Below, one piece after another: positions 22,401 to 33,885 of a stretch of 64,000 nucleotides of DNA. The stretch spans positions 1,798,001-1,862,000 of the forward strand of contig JBAJFG010000172.1 in NCBI GenBank assembly GCA_037903475.1, read 5' to 3'. The notes below the pieces were generated by a model. That model was not told the origin of the DNA, did not search any database, and saw only the letters and a list, made by a program, of their open reading frames with translations. This DNA is from Ancylostoma caninum (Eukaryota > Nematoda > Chromadorea > Rhabditida > Ancylostomatidae). The first letter of the stretch is position 1; each line of letters opens with the position of its first letter. The position numbers and the translations under genes were made by a program.

Positions 22401-25325
22401 ATCACCCTCTTCAGCCGCCTCCCGCACAGCTCTGAAGGGAACACTTTTACGGTCTTCAAAATTTTTTCTTTCAAATTTCTTTCAAAAACAACACTTTTCA
22501 AAATTGGTACCGTCCTTCGGTCCTTTCGTCCGTGAATTCTGGTTCTTGACCTCTAGTATCTGACCATACTTTTGTTTATTCACGCTTTATCCCTAATATA
22601 ATAATTTTTTTCTCAGTTTTTTTTTGGTTTTTGTGCCCAACCCAGCAAACCCTTGAGCTCGCGTCGCGACAAAACAATTCACTTTTGTCAAGAATGGTGT
22701 AATTTATGTCAAATGCGTGCGAGCATCAGACGCATGTATTCATTTGTGAGGTATTTTTCACAAAGAAGGTTGATGCGGCCAGTATACATGCTATGTATGT
22801 AATGACGGAGGCAGAAATGAACGGCCAAGGGGGATGGGATGTATGGGAACAGAGGGGGCCTTCGGCACTTTGCAGAGCAGGATTGAAAGATAAAATCACT
22901 AGAAATACTAAGTTGAATATTTAAAAATTCAAGACAAATATAGAAAATAATAATAAAAGTAAGGAGATAAGAGTAAGCACACGGAAAAGTTTTAATTTAC
23001 AAGTTTTTTTTGAAGAATTCCACTATCCACCGGAGGGGGCACGTTTGGGCTCAGCTGAAAAGGGGGCGTGGCCAACGGTGTCCCGCGGGTACGCACGCAG
23101 CGCGCCGCTGCTAAGTGACAGCCAGGAAGTCTCACGCAGAGGGGTGAAATTCCTGGATTGTAATTCTTAAAATCCTCCAAAATGTTCCCATAGAAGGCTA
23201 CTTACTGTGTTGTGCCAGAATCAGTGTCTATTTTGTCAAATGACATCCCACCCCCCCCCCTCCCCTACTCTACCCCTGACGCGCGCAATGGATGAGTAGC
23301 GCGCACGACGCTCGCAATGACAGCGACAACGCAGATGCGTGTGTCTTGCATGCATTTGCGCTGCTTCATAAGGAGGTCTGTACTCATTCTTTATCAAATT
23401 GTCCAAGGTCTTACATAAGTGCGCATGTAAATTGCGTTATTTACAGTTGGTGTAGTCCTGACCCCATCAAAATTGACACAACAAACAGACAAATAAAAAA
23501 ATCCTTGACCTAGGCGCGGCAATATCCTTGCCTTAGGCGCGAGCGGCGGTAGACACGCCCACGGCTAAACAAGTGAAATGACAGGGTATGGAGCGTTATA
23601 GCTGGGATGGGGGTGCGGCCAAGCTCTACGATTGGTCACTTTACCCAATCGGCCAATCGCAAGGCTCGTCAGCACCGCCCACTCCAGGTATAACGCTCCA
23701 TACTCAAATGACACACATTTCCGTTGTCAACAATCCCTGCTTTGATTTCAATGATGCAAGTAGTTTAGCAATTGTTGCATCTGATTTTTTATGGCACAAA
23801 AAGCATGAAATCAGCCTGCAAGTCATGGATAATTTGATGTGACGCGTCATACAGGGTGTTTTTCCGGGAGTAAAATCGGTGCAATTGCGGACCCAGTACA
23901 AAGGCTACGTGCGAATTGCTGGAACCTCCGCTTTCACGTGGTCTTTCGACTGAGAATTTGATCTATTGGAATGGATCAGATCGCGCGCGATTTTACTCCC
24001 GGAAAAACACACTGTACCTGGAAAGGTAGAGCGGCCAAGCTCTACGATTGCTCCGCTCAGGAAATACGCCAACTGCAGGGCCTGTCAGCGTCGCCACTCT
24101 ACGTGCAGTCCTTCTCAAAAAGATAGACGGATTCCGTGATTACAGAAACGCGGTGGGACCTGAACGGGAGAAGGAGAGAGAGCATGCTAGAAGTGAGAGG
24201 ATTAATTAGGTCCCGCCGCGATTGTGCGACAGCAACGATATGAAACCGCACGCGCAATCCGTCTATCTTTTCGACAGGGACTGTAGATATAACGCTCTAG
24301 ATCCTGGATAATTAGTTACTTATTTACGCTACACTGCTTCACGTAGCTCTCGTTAACAGGTATTTTCCAGCATGATGCGTCAGGGAAAAACCCTGTGCCA
24401 GAAATCAGTCCGAGATCATCCTATCACTTACCCTGATGAAATAGTGCATCACAGCCAGGGAAACTAGAGGACATATTCATCGTGTGCGTGAAAAAGCAAA
24501 CATTCAATCCTATCAATGCTCATTTTTAGCTCGAGTTATACCTCTGTGGAACAATTTAGACTCGAAATTTTTCAGGTGGAGACGTTCTTTGACTTTCCAG
24601 GATCACCTAACTAGGTATCTTGAAGAGAAGGAAGGAGCTCGGCGAAAGCACCCTGACTCGGACTGCATAAAAAAACTTGTTATCTATGTTCACCAGTTTA
24701 TCTTATGCTAGCACTATCGCACTCCAACTTTCTTTCCATTCTTTTTTTTTTCGTTCCTCTTTTTTTGTGTCATCTCTGCCCCAAGTTTGATCACCCCCTT
24801 TCAATATATCGCTATCACAGTCTGTTCCTTATCGCCGTTTGTTGCTCTGACCATGGGATTTGCTGGCCTTTCTTTTTCTTCATGGGGCTTTTGTCAGCTA
24901 GCTTTGGCCCGTGAGCTCGCTGGCCTTATACAGGTCCTTATACACCTTATACAGGTCATTTATCCCAGTGATTTTGCTCTGCACATGGCACCCATCTACT
25001 GATATTGACCAAATGAATAAATAAATAAATTCTTCTAACTACTCATCCATGTATACAGAAATTAGAAAAAAGATGCTATCAACGCAATCATTTCTGGATT
25101 TTGGCGCATCTCTCATAACTTTACAGTACTAATGTACCCACCTAGAATACGCTCAACTCGGCTGGATTCCTCGATTGCTCCGGGGAAATCGCGCTCAAAG
25201 TTGATCGCTTGGAGTTGTCGCAGAGCGCGATGCGCCAATCGCCTCCACATTGTGCAAACTCGCTCGCATTTCCGGACTTCTCGCAGCGGAAGGTACGAGA
25301 ACACCGTCGCCCATGCATCTTCCAT
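19446..25325 (-). CDS. F-box/leucine-rich-repeat protein (FBXL type)
   Basis: Exons on the minus strand: 25142-25325, 22278-22467, 22157-22214, 21974-22093, 21777-21913, 21528-21677, 20870-21003, 20691-20812, 19446-19634; 1,284 nt, 427 residues, phases consistent. The N-terminus is an F-box (TVFSYLPLREVRKCERVC, then MWRRLAHRAL). Leucine-rich repeats of the cysteine-containing FBXL class follow: LTTLDLTSCINITDGSL, LQRLSLDNCAMLTTNSL, LKMLDIKFCRNV and LSQLDVQGV. The known role of the family is substrate recognition in SCF (Skp1-cullin-F-box) ubiquitin ligases; the substrate here is unknown. Intron 1 is about 2.67 kb and carries a LINE fragment and MITEs. The acceptor used for exon 2 (GAAAG at 22468) is weak, so that junction could be wrong or an exon missed. 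The other junctions are canonical. Confidence 0.8.
20448..20572. repeat. MITE family A, copy 2
   Basis: Left end GGATTTACCCAGAGTAAAT and right end CACCTTGAGTAAACCCAATAATGCA resemble the inverted termini of family A. Located in the last intron of the F-box gene. Confidence 0.55.
21288..21516. repeat. MITE family E, copy 1
   Basis: Left arm TACCGCCCGTTTGGTCTACC + GCGCCGCACCAC and right arm GTGGTGCGGCGCGGCAGACC + AGACAGGTA are long inverted repeats. Lies in an intron of the F-box gene. A second, very similar copy is at 44863-45104. Confidence 0.8.
22707..22745. repeat. fragment related to family I
   Basis: AATGCGTGCGAGCATCAGACGCATGT resembles the GTGCGTC/GACGCAC elements at 1245-1690 and 41160. 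Too short to define ends. Confidence 0.35.
23588..23702. repeat. MITE family B, copy 2
   Basis: TATGGAGCGTTATAGCTGG at the left and the inverted AGGTATAACGCTCCATA at the right. Subterminal AAGCTCTACGATTGG and CCAATCGCAAGGCTCG pair. About 115 bp; this is the cleanest copy of the family. Confidence 0.8.
24014..24302. repeat. MITE family B, copy 3, with a family C element inside
   Basis: The outer ends resemble family B (GTACCTGGAAAGGTAGAGCG left; GATATAACGCTCTAG right). The inner element, about 24107-24284, has its own ends (CAAAAAGATAGACGGATT left; AATCCGTCTATCTTTTCGAC right) and GGGACC/GGTCCC arms. This looks like one MITE inserted into another. Confidence 0.6.
24484..25030 (+). mobile_element. 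3' fragment of a non-LTR retrotransposon
   Basis: The reading frame 24484-24711 has the C-terminal signature seen after reverse transcriptase in CR1/RTE-like LINEs (SFLARVIPLWNNLDSKFF, then FQDHLTRYLEE). A non-coding tail follows, ending in AAATGAATAAATAAATAAAT at about 25012-25030, typical of 5'-truncated LINE copies. The reverse-transcriptase core is absent. It sits in intron 1 of the minus-strand F-box gene, in the opposite orientation. Confidence 0.65.
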
Positions 25326-26264
25326 GCCCTATTGAACACTGGAGCAAGTGGGCGGAGCTCTGCTACTTAAACAAATGATCAAGTTAATTAAGTTGTTGAC
25401 TTTCGAATGAAATATCTGTTGAAATCCATGAAATAATGAGACAACACAGAATGAGCTGAAAATGCAATGCAGTAGGGAAAATGCCTCCTAACCAAAAGGG
25501 AAATTATTTTCTAAGAGAGCGAATGTCCTAGGAAACGTGACTTTCCCGCAGAAAAGATGATAATTTATCAGAGAATCGAGCAATTGTCCAGTGAATGAAG
25601 GAATACGCTGTGGTTTTTGCTGGACAACCACTTGACGCAAGTGGAACGTGTTGTCGAGTGAGCAGAGCACTCACTATGAAAACACTAACTCGAGTACGGG
25701 GGCTTCTGTTAATTGAAAGTCTCAGGACTCTGGCTTCGACAGCATAGCACACGAAAAAAAAGCCACATGACCTGGGAGAAATTTTGTGAAAAAACCCTCG
25801 TTCTTGGATATGGATCGTTCCTGAAACCAGGTAAGCGAAGGCAAATACTCTAATTTTTTTCTTGTTTTAGGGCTCTGTAGATGTGTGACAGAGAAAATTT
25901 GCTTAGTGTATCAGGTAAAAACACCAGAAATAATAACGTAAAATCCAAGAGGAATGTGAAAAAGCCGTAATTTTCACCGCTTTTGAATTAGCTGAGCTTC
26001 TAGAGTTTCATTTTTTTTTGCCACTTTGCACTTTCCTTTAACTCAATTCCAGGTCAGCAGAGAAGAACTGAAAGCAGTGTAAAAAAAGACAGGAAAATGA
26101 GGGAAAACATAGATAATGACATGAGAAAAAGTACAGAACTGAGTTATTCACCCAAGAAAAGATGAGCTCGTTCAGGATTCAGAAGAAAAAAAAACAATTA
26201 ACTGCAATTTCAACCATATAAATTTTATCAGTGTGCTTTTCTCACTATTTCGTTAAACATTTTA

Positions 26265-26540
26265 TTATTTATGCTCGAGATGAACAACGACGTCCACCTT
26301 TCTATGGAACGTGTACCAGAATTTAACGAGCTCACGGATGTCTCCAAGGCTGCAAGAATGGAAAAAAAGTGTCGTTAAACGTCAAAGTTCACATAATTGA
26401 CTCCAGAAATTCTCTTTCCAGCGTCTGCCAGTAATTTTGTGGATCCTAGCGATTCCTAGGAAATTTTCGTTAATCCGTGAGATGTTGTCTCAGTAGTGCG
26501 CGATAGCGTCGAAAAAAAACACCCTGAAAATTAAACAAAA
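26265..26540 (-). pseudogene. possible broken minus-strand gene end
   Basis: A good acceptor (TTCTTGCAG) precedes 26349, which opens a 27-codon frame (DIRELVKFWYTFHRKVDVVV, then HLEHK) with stop at 26265-26267 and AATAAA nearby. Upstream, another acceptor (TTAATTTTCAG) opens a second frame (VFFFDAIAHY, stop, DNISRINENFLGIARIHKIT) interrupted by an in-frame TGA at about 26491-26493. No donor links the two in phase. It may be a decayed gene or two unrelated pieces; the family is not recognised. Confidence 0.3.
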
Positions 26541-27187
26541 TCAAGTGGGGCCTAATCAGAGAATATTTTCACGAAATTCTCCTGGTTAAACGTTAGGTAT
26601 TGGATGGGAATAGCCCGTTGATTGAGCTTATGTACTAGTATTTCTCAAAGTAGTCACGTAGACCACTTGTAGGTATCAATCGAGGAAGGGTTTGGGAAAA
26701 ACTTACATGAAACGAATGGTCCTTCGATAAAATATTCTAATAATCTTCCATTAATAGATTTTTTTGTCTTGTAAACTGTTACAGGTATCAAGCACATCAT
26801 TTGTGATAGTAACAAGTAATTTAAAAAAAATAAAACTTGTAATAATAAGTAAATATATATCCTTTCTAAGTGCCAGACATTCTCGTGAAACGCATAGAAT
26901 TTGTGTTTTTTAAAGGATTTTTCGGGTATATTTCCCACATAGTGCTATGCCCAAGATGAAGAAGTACTGAAATCAGTTGAAGTTTTATAAGGTGAAAGTC
27001 TTATTGGAGACAAAGAAAGTCGGAAAAATATCAACTTTTACCATGATAACCTGGAGACAGGTGCTCCAACACTCAAAAATATATCCCAAAAGATAATGAA
27101 AACCGGGATCGGAACGAAAGTGAACGAAAAGCGGCTGGGAGCCGGCGCAAGCCAGCTGATCGGATGTATTTTGCGAGCGATCTTTAC

Positions 27188-27349
27188 AGCGCGTGTTTCG
27201 TTGGCAAAACGTCAATGAAGTGGCTGCGGGCCGGCGCCGATCAAGAAGTGAAGCACTCGCGAAGAAAGCAGCACGAGAAGCTGCTAAGGTCAACAGCTGC
27301 GCGAACGACGAATTTCTTCTGGAGATCGTCGCTAGAGAAGAGAAAACTG
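27188..27349 (+). other. possible isolated exon
   Basis: After an acceptor (CGATCTTTACAG) an open frame rich in Ala, Lys, Arg and Glu (RSEALAKKAAREAAKVNS, DEFLLEIVAREEKTA) runs to a possible donor (CTGCAG|GTTTTT). No partner exons were found on either side, so a chance frame is possible. Confidence 0.25.
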
Positions 27350-27548
27350 CAGGTTTTTGTTAAGTTCAGGTTCAAAATCTGGAAAAATCCATGACTGGAA
27401 AACAAGTTCTTCTCCGTTTTAACTACAGTTTGTTTTGGTTTTTAATCGTTTACTTCAATTCCACTATCGATTGTATTGATTTCTCGAGCTGTGCCATTTT
27501 CTACCGCTCCTGTAATAGTTTGCAAGCATTCTCCCTGCTTCCAAAGGC

Positions 27549-27648
27549 CGCATGCATCATTGAGATTACTCGGGGCAAGCGTGCTGAGGCCCTTGTCAAC
27601 GATGGGTAAATCTGTGTTAACCCTGGGTAATCCCAATGATGTATGCGG
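27549..27648. repeat. MITE family A, copy 3
   Basis: CCGCATGCATCATTGAGATT at the left and the inverted AATCCCAATGATGTATGCGG at the right, about 100 bp in total. Confidence 0.8.
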
Positions 27649-28366
27649 TCCCAAGCCTCTCCAATATTTCTTTCTGGATACACCAATTTTTCTCAAATTA
27701 CAGACATTAGTTATGAAGATTTCAGGCGGAAAAATCATTTGCGACACTTACCTCAAGTTGTGTCGCTAAAAGGAAATGGGCGGAGCTTACCTTCAGTTGA
27801 GCAGTTACTTCAGCCGACTCGGCCCCGCCCCTCCTCTCCATAGAAATGTTTAATTGAGTAAAAAATACAATATTCTTGAAGAAAAAAGTAACTATATTGA
27901 GAAGCTCAAAATTGTTCTGAGTTCTAGAAGGTAAGAGGGGAGCGAGAGACAAATAAATAAAAACAAGAGATTAAAAATGCGCTCGTGAAAACCCTTGCAT
28001 TTCCATAGGACATATAGCAACTCCATGTATACCACGTTTTAACTATTCGAATAACTTTCATTCACCCCTTCTATTCAATTGAATATAAGGCAAATGTTCC
28101 TCTACAAACGGGTAACCTTACCCTTTGGTAACTTCTTGAAGAAAAACTACAACATGACATATAACAATTCCATAAAAATGTTCGACCATCTCTTGAGAGC
28201 GGGGGGGGGATGGGGCCGCACATAGTTATAGTTAGTTTTACCCAGGAAAATAGTTGGAGAGACGCCAAAGAGCCAAAGAAGACGGAAAAGAGCGTGGCAA
28301 TTTTAGAGGGCGGTGAGAAACGCAGGTGATACGCACAAATATTCGACTATCATCGAGCTTAAAAGG

Positions 28367-28483
28367 GTGTAGAACGCTATACCTGGAGAGGGCGGTACTG
28401 TCAAGCTCTGTGATTGGCCCACTCACGCAACTAACCAATCGCGAAGCTGGGTCACGCTGCCCTTATCAGGTATAACGCTCCAC
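28367..28483. repeat. MITE family B, copy 4
   Basis: GTGTAGAACGCTATACCTGG at the left and AGGTATAACGCTCCACA at the right. Subterminal TGATTGGCC and ACCAATCGCGAAGC blocks match copy 2. Confidence 0.75.
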
Positions 28484-29140
28484 AACCAGTTTAAAACTGA
28501 CTATTGAAGTAACCATTCAAAACTGTTGTAAATAAAAATTAGAGCTCATGAACAAGTTTCACGCAATCCTGCTATAATCTGAGTAGTAGCAAATTTTCTT
28601 GGAAATTTGCCAGCAATTACCCGATGCTTCGTGCTTGAATCCAAATTTACTTACTTATATACACAGTTATCGAGCTCCTAGTCTTCTCTTTAACAATATG
28701 TGGAAAAAAAGTAATCAATATGTGAAAATCGCAACCTCATACATTCTAGGATTTCAGCGGAAAACCAAGCGCAATGCAGGCATATAAAATTACGTAGAGG
28801 CGGCTAGCGTGCCAAACCCAGTGAAAAAACTTCGAACCTTTTCCCAAGATGGATTTTCGTGTGCACTTGCACTCTCTCATTGTGCATCTTTCCATCTCTA
28901 TGCTGGATTTTCATTCAGGGGATGGAATATTCGAGCGATAAGGTTCCAGGAGGATCGAAAAAAAACTGAAGAGGCGCATTAGAGCTGCGTGAATAAAGAG
29001 AACAAGAGTTCAAGATACATATGCTCCTCACGCAGATTTTTTCCGAGAATTTTTGATAATTCAAGAACAGCATTTCTCCCATATGAGCTGTTATGGGCGG
29101 AGTTTAGCTCCACATTGTTCGGATCTCGCACCTGGGACTA

Positions 29141-30732
29141 CACTGCGTTTCATAACTATACGACCACCATATTTTTTGCAGTAGTAGGAGATGCAGCCGA
29201 GAAAGACTTTTTCTGTTCCATCCATCAGATTCAGAGATAGGAATAACCTCTGGGCACCAATTTTCATTGCGCTAGTTTTTCGTTTACCTTTTAATTTTGA
29301 ACTTGTCAGTTCACTCAACGTTTCATAACTATACGACCACTCGTGAACAGTTCAATTTTTTTCTAATAATCTAGCGATGAAACAACACCATTTACAGCAA
29401 ACTTAACAGGCAATCAGCTCTTTAGCTCCGAAAGCACTTAAAAGATGCGATTCAGCATACTGTTCATCAGATTCTTCAAGAAATCGCTCTCTACTTCTTC
29501 CCAGGCGTCGATGGTTGTTGTTTTCAGCTCATCAATTGTTTGAAATTGACGAGAATTGCAGTAAACCCTTCGTGCTAGAATGCTCGATTTACTCTCCATT
29601 GAGTTCAGGTCCGGACTGCACTTGAGGCAATCCATGGCGTTCGCGCCGCTCTCTGAAAGCCAGCCTTAGGTTGTCTGGCTGGCATGCACCCCGGCGTTAA
29701 CCTACAGGAAGGTCTACTTCTGTCCACGATATCCCTCACAAATGACAGTCCCTGTCTATGTAGAGGGTCCTGGAACTCCACCGAGTCCATCAGACCCCAA
29801 ACGAAGGCTATCTCTAGTCTGTTCCCGGCAGAAAAGTCATTCCAAGCCATGAATGATCTGCCTCCAAAGTTGCGGCGATTGAAGGAAGTGGGGTTCTTTC
29901 GCAAACCGTCCCAGTAGCTTCTCCTCTCGTCAAACCCATCCAAATTGAACTTCTGCTCATCTGTGGAGATGATCTGAAAGCATTTCTCAAAGCCTCATTT
30001 GTTCTAATCTGACCTAGAAAGTTATCACTGGTTTACTCCAATCTGTTGTCATATTCCATCGAACGAATTCTTGCTCAGTCGTCCTTCAAAGAAAAATTGG
30101 ACATGGAGCACTCTTCGTAACTTCTTCTACATCATTTCGCTGCGGTGGAGCGCTCTTCACACCTTGCTGTTCGAGACAAGGAGTTTCAATTCCGCTCCAT
30201 TCTAGTTGAGCGACAAGCAAGTGTAACAGAATTGCCTGCAGATCTTCCTCTCGTCATAAGCTGTGGGAAGTTTCGGCTTCTGGTATCCTTGTTCTCGTGG
30301 TATTCATCAGAATTTTACAAATAAGTGAGAGCGGGGCAGTGAGTATGGCCAGGCTTCATCCCGATGGTTCAACCACTTAGTACTGCATTGTTTGGAGGCC
30401 GGAACTAACCTTTCTCTCCTGTACTTAGGGATGTACCGCGAGGAGTACTGAGAAAATTGTGAAACACACCATTTGCCATCCTTGCACACCCAAGCTGGGG
30501 TGACAAACTTTCATCATTTTTCATCATTCGTTAGTGGACGTATAGATATGAAACGTGGGACAAGCGGTAACACCGCATTTTGAAACTCAGAAATAAGTGA
30601 GCGGTGTAGAAATTTGTGTTCCGTGGTTATTTTGTCCGCTGAATCTACTGTCACCCGTATAAAAATTGCAAAATTGCTGCATCGCGCACAACAGCAAAAA
30701 ATAAGGTGGTCGTATAGTTATGAAACGCAGTG
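29141..30732 (-). mobile_element. decayed Tc1-like DNA transposon, 1,592 bp, TA-flanked
   Basis: Near-perfect terminal inverted repeats of about 39 bp (start CACTGCGTTTCATAACTATA) are flanked on both sides by TA, the Tc1/mariner target duplication (29139-29140 and 30733-30734). A second inverted pair lies inside (29318-29342 and about 30533-30555), giving an IR/DR-like arrangement known from some Tc1 relatives. Remains of transposase are on the minus strand. LDGFDERRSYW and FNRRNFGGRSFMAWNDFS are recognisable between about 29980 and 29830. SPDLNSME, which keeps the catalytic glutamate position, and ARRVYCNSRQFQTIDELK follow near 29600-29500. Frameshifts and stops interrupt the frame, and the usual Asp-Asn before the last catalytic block reads Val-Asn, so this copy cannot be active itself. 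Confidence 0.85.
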
Positions 30733-33484
30733 TAGATTCCTCAAAATTTTGCCGTGCGAGATACTTTAAACCGACTTTTTTAGACACAGAAATAAAAATT
30801 TAACATTAGAAAACCGAAATAAAGAGCGGATGAATTGAAAAAAAAATGAATGGAAAGTGAACCAGAAAAATAACAAGATAATTAATAAGCTCATGGAAGA
30901 GGAGAATTTTTGCCAAGCTGCCCGCCTTTTCGCACGAAATGTTTCTCTGGAATTTATTAGAACGAAAAACACTACTGAAGCTTTCTTAAAAATTGTGGCG
31001 CGACATCCGATCCTCTTCCACCCCCCCCCCCCCACCCATCTCCCCACACTTCCGCACCATTCGTTATTTCCCTTTTGGATGCATAATGAGCCTTACCTTA
31101 GCTCTGCAACTGATCTGCCGCGAAACCAACAGATGAAAACTAGCTTGCATCTGATGGTGGATAAGCGATAATCTATGTCACCAATCCACAAAAAGAGGTC
31201 ACAGATTATTGAAGAAGTATTTCACATACAGGTAAAATTTTCAAAGCATGACACAAATATTGAGCACTCTTAGAATGAAGTGTGATGGGAAAAAAATCGC
31301 GACTGAATGAAAAAATCGCGTTGCAAGGACTCATGTTAACACGAAATGTCCAGTAGCCCACGTTTGTTAGCACTTCTTTTAAAAAAAACTATTTTTAATT
31401 ACGTAATTTCATAGCCACATAACTTAGAAATTCTTGGAATTGCTCCAAATAAGAAGTGGTCTAAATCTCCGTTTTTTTTTTCTCCTGAAGAATCTTTTTT
31501 TTTACCCCCCGCTCTACGTGTGCACCGTCTGCTCGTATTATTCTGGATAAGATATGCAGCATAAGACTACAGCGCATAAGTGCAGACGGTTATTTACTCA
31601 TTTGCTTTCTTACTTGCTTGTTTACTTGTTGTTTTCACCTCCACGAGCGTCACCATAGGTGAACAGGGGTCAATCGGTCTAGCAACTTTGAATTTTTGAG
31701 CTTCAGTTGACTATGTAGGTCTGTTTAAACATAAACATGCTCAAGGAAGAAAACCAAGTATCCGAGCAGGGCACATGTAGAGGATATACATTGGATCGAA
31801 TAAAGATCGAACAATTTTGTTAATTTTTTATTTTTTTCTTAATTACTAATTTGAGAAACAGTTTAAACATCCAGGAACTCGAAATTGAAAAAGCTCTGAA
31901 GACATTCTTCTCTTCCATACAGGAGTGTATTGGCCTCCAATGCTGAAACAGTTGAATTTTTATTTATTCGAAGTGTTCGATATTCGAAAGCAAAAATATT
32001 CGATTTCGAATAAATGAAAGAGCCGAGTATTCCACCATTCGAGACCAATTCAGTGCTGTGTGAGGGAAGAGAAGAGCTTCAGGGCTTTCTCATTCTCGAA
32101 CATCTGGACATTTAAATTGTTTCCTGAACTGGTCATTGAAGTAATAGAATTATTCAATTTTTATTCGGTCCAATGTATAGTAGAGGAGGTCTACGGAGGG
32201 AAAGCGACTGAGCCACTAAAGGAGAAGAAATGGATAGCTCCAGCAAGTTTGGAAGTTTTACAAGACGTAGCTTAGGAAAATTGGCCTAATTATTTCTTTG
32301 AGAGGAGAGAGGGAAACAGTGCCATCTTGCACTATTCCGAAGATATTCTCGTTATTATCAGAACAGCTATCCCTAATGCAAGTTTAAAAGGAAAACTACC
32401 CTTTCTTGTTTCGCTGTTTCTCTTCAAAGTCTCAGATTTCTCGAAATCATTCTCTATAATGTGCACTAGCACCATAAAGGCAGCAGCAGTTCGTGATTAC
32501 AATACTATCTGGGGAAAACCTCGCCTAATGAAAGGATAATGTGTCTATATGGCAAAATGTAATGGACATATCCTATAGATACCCACTAAGACGTATCTCA
32601 TGGCTCTTTCCCAGATTCGCTAGAGTTTACAGCAAAAAGTGCCATAACCTCCTCTCTATTTCTTGGCTCACTGATTCCGAAGAGTGGATATAGTTTGAGA
32701 AAAAAATGAGAGAGAAAACAGCATAGAACCCTAAGACGGTTCTCAGGAAGAGAAATCCGGGAAAGAATTGCTGTTTACGAGAACGGCACAAGCGCAGTGC
32801 AGAATAGAACAACTATGAATGGATAACGAGGTCGGCACGAAGCTGCCGAGAACAGCTGGATTGAGAAACTGGGAAGTGCAGGCCGGTTTCGCACGAATCT
32901 CCTGGTTTCACGGGGTGGGACGTCTTGACGTCTGTTTCTTGCAGATCCCGTAAAATTTCCACAGGTTCGCTGTGCTCTGCCTAACCAGTTCAGTTCTGTT
33001 TTCAAAATTCCGTAGGATCCAGATACTGGACGAATTTGTCCAGGAAATAGTAGAGTTACCCCAAAACTTGAATTTTTTCAGGCTTTCCAGATAAAATTTT
33101 TCCAATTTCCCAGATGAAAAAAAAAACAAGTTACACCCAAGAAATTACGATGTATATAAAGTTGTGAAAGCAACGAATTCTGAATGTTTTCAGTGAGAAA
33201 ACAGCATTCGTGCCATTGTTTCCCTAGGGAATCGACGTAGGAAAACAAACCCAAGCAATCTATGAAACCAACCCTCCCCTCTCCCCAAAGCTAATTTTTT
33301 TAACAACTGCCCTAGAAGTACCACCCTAACAACCCCAAGCGCCTAAAGTAGCCTCAAAAACTATGTTATCCAAAGGGTTCCAAGAAAAACAAGGAACTGA
33401 ACGAGCGAGCGACGGGCGATGACGTAATCAAGGCGTTAATTATACAAGCGGATAGCAAACAGCAACCCGAGCGAGACGGACTGG

Positions 33485-33515
33485 TTCCCCGGGGCGGGCC
33501 GGCCGCCCCGTGCAG
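33485..33515. other. GC-rich palindromic patch
   Basis: The core CGGGGCGGGCCGGCCGCCCCG (33490-33510) is a near-perfect palindrome centred on GGCCGGCC. It stands out in AT-rich surroundings, and the following 150 bases are also less AT-rich than their neighbours. Function unknown; a regulatory or structural site is conceivable. Confidence 0.4.
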
Positions 33516-33759
33516 CACGTTAGACATCTTCACGATCAAGCAAGAAATAGGCGCGAGAGATCATCACAAACCTCTCAGCTCCCCGCTTCTGCATGCAATT
33601 ACTGTGATAAAAGGCAATTCCGTACGAGTTTTCCCGAGCAGGTGCTCTAGGCAAGTTTATTTACTTAATTAATAGGGGTGAGTCATGGCGGCTAGCAGTT
33701 TCCTGAGGGGATTGCCTCATTTTACGGGATTGCTGTTCATTCCTTAGGAATTCAGGGGT

Positions 33760-33885
33760 CGAATGCATCATTGGAAGGACGGATAATCTCATCCCCATGG
33801 AAAGCAGCTGGGTAAAGACAGTGTGGTAAAGGATAATTTTGGGTACGTTACATGTTTACCATAGGTAACCTCAAGGATGCATAGG
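33760..33885. repeat. MITE family A, copy 4
   Basis: GAATGCATCATTGGAAGGAC at the left, and TACCATAGGTAACCTCAAGG ending ATGCATA at the right, in inverted orientation. Confidence 0.65.

Noticed and set aside
30857..31171. 104-codon plus-strand frame
   Set aside because: It crosses a homopolymer C-run and has no motif or splice context.
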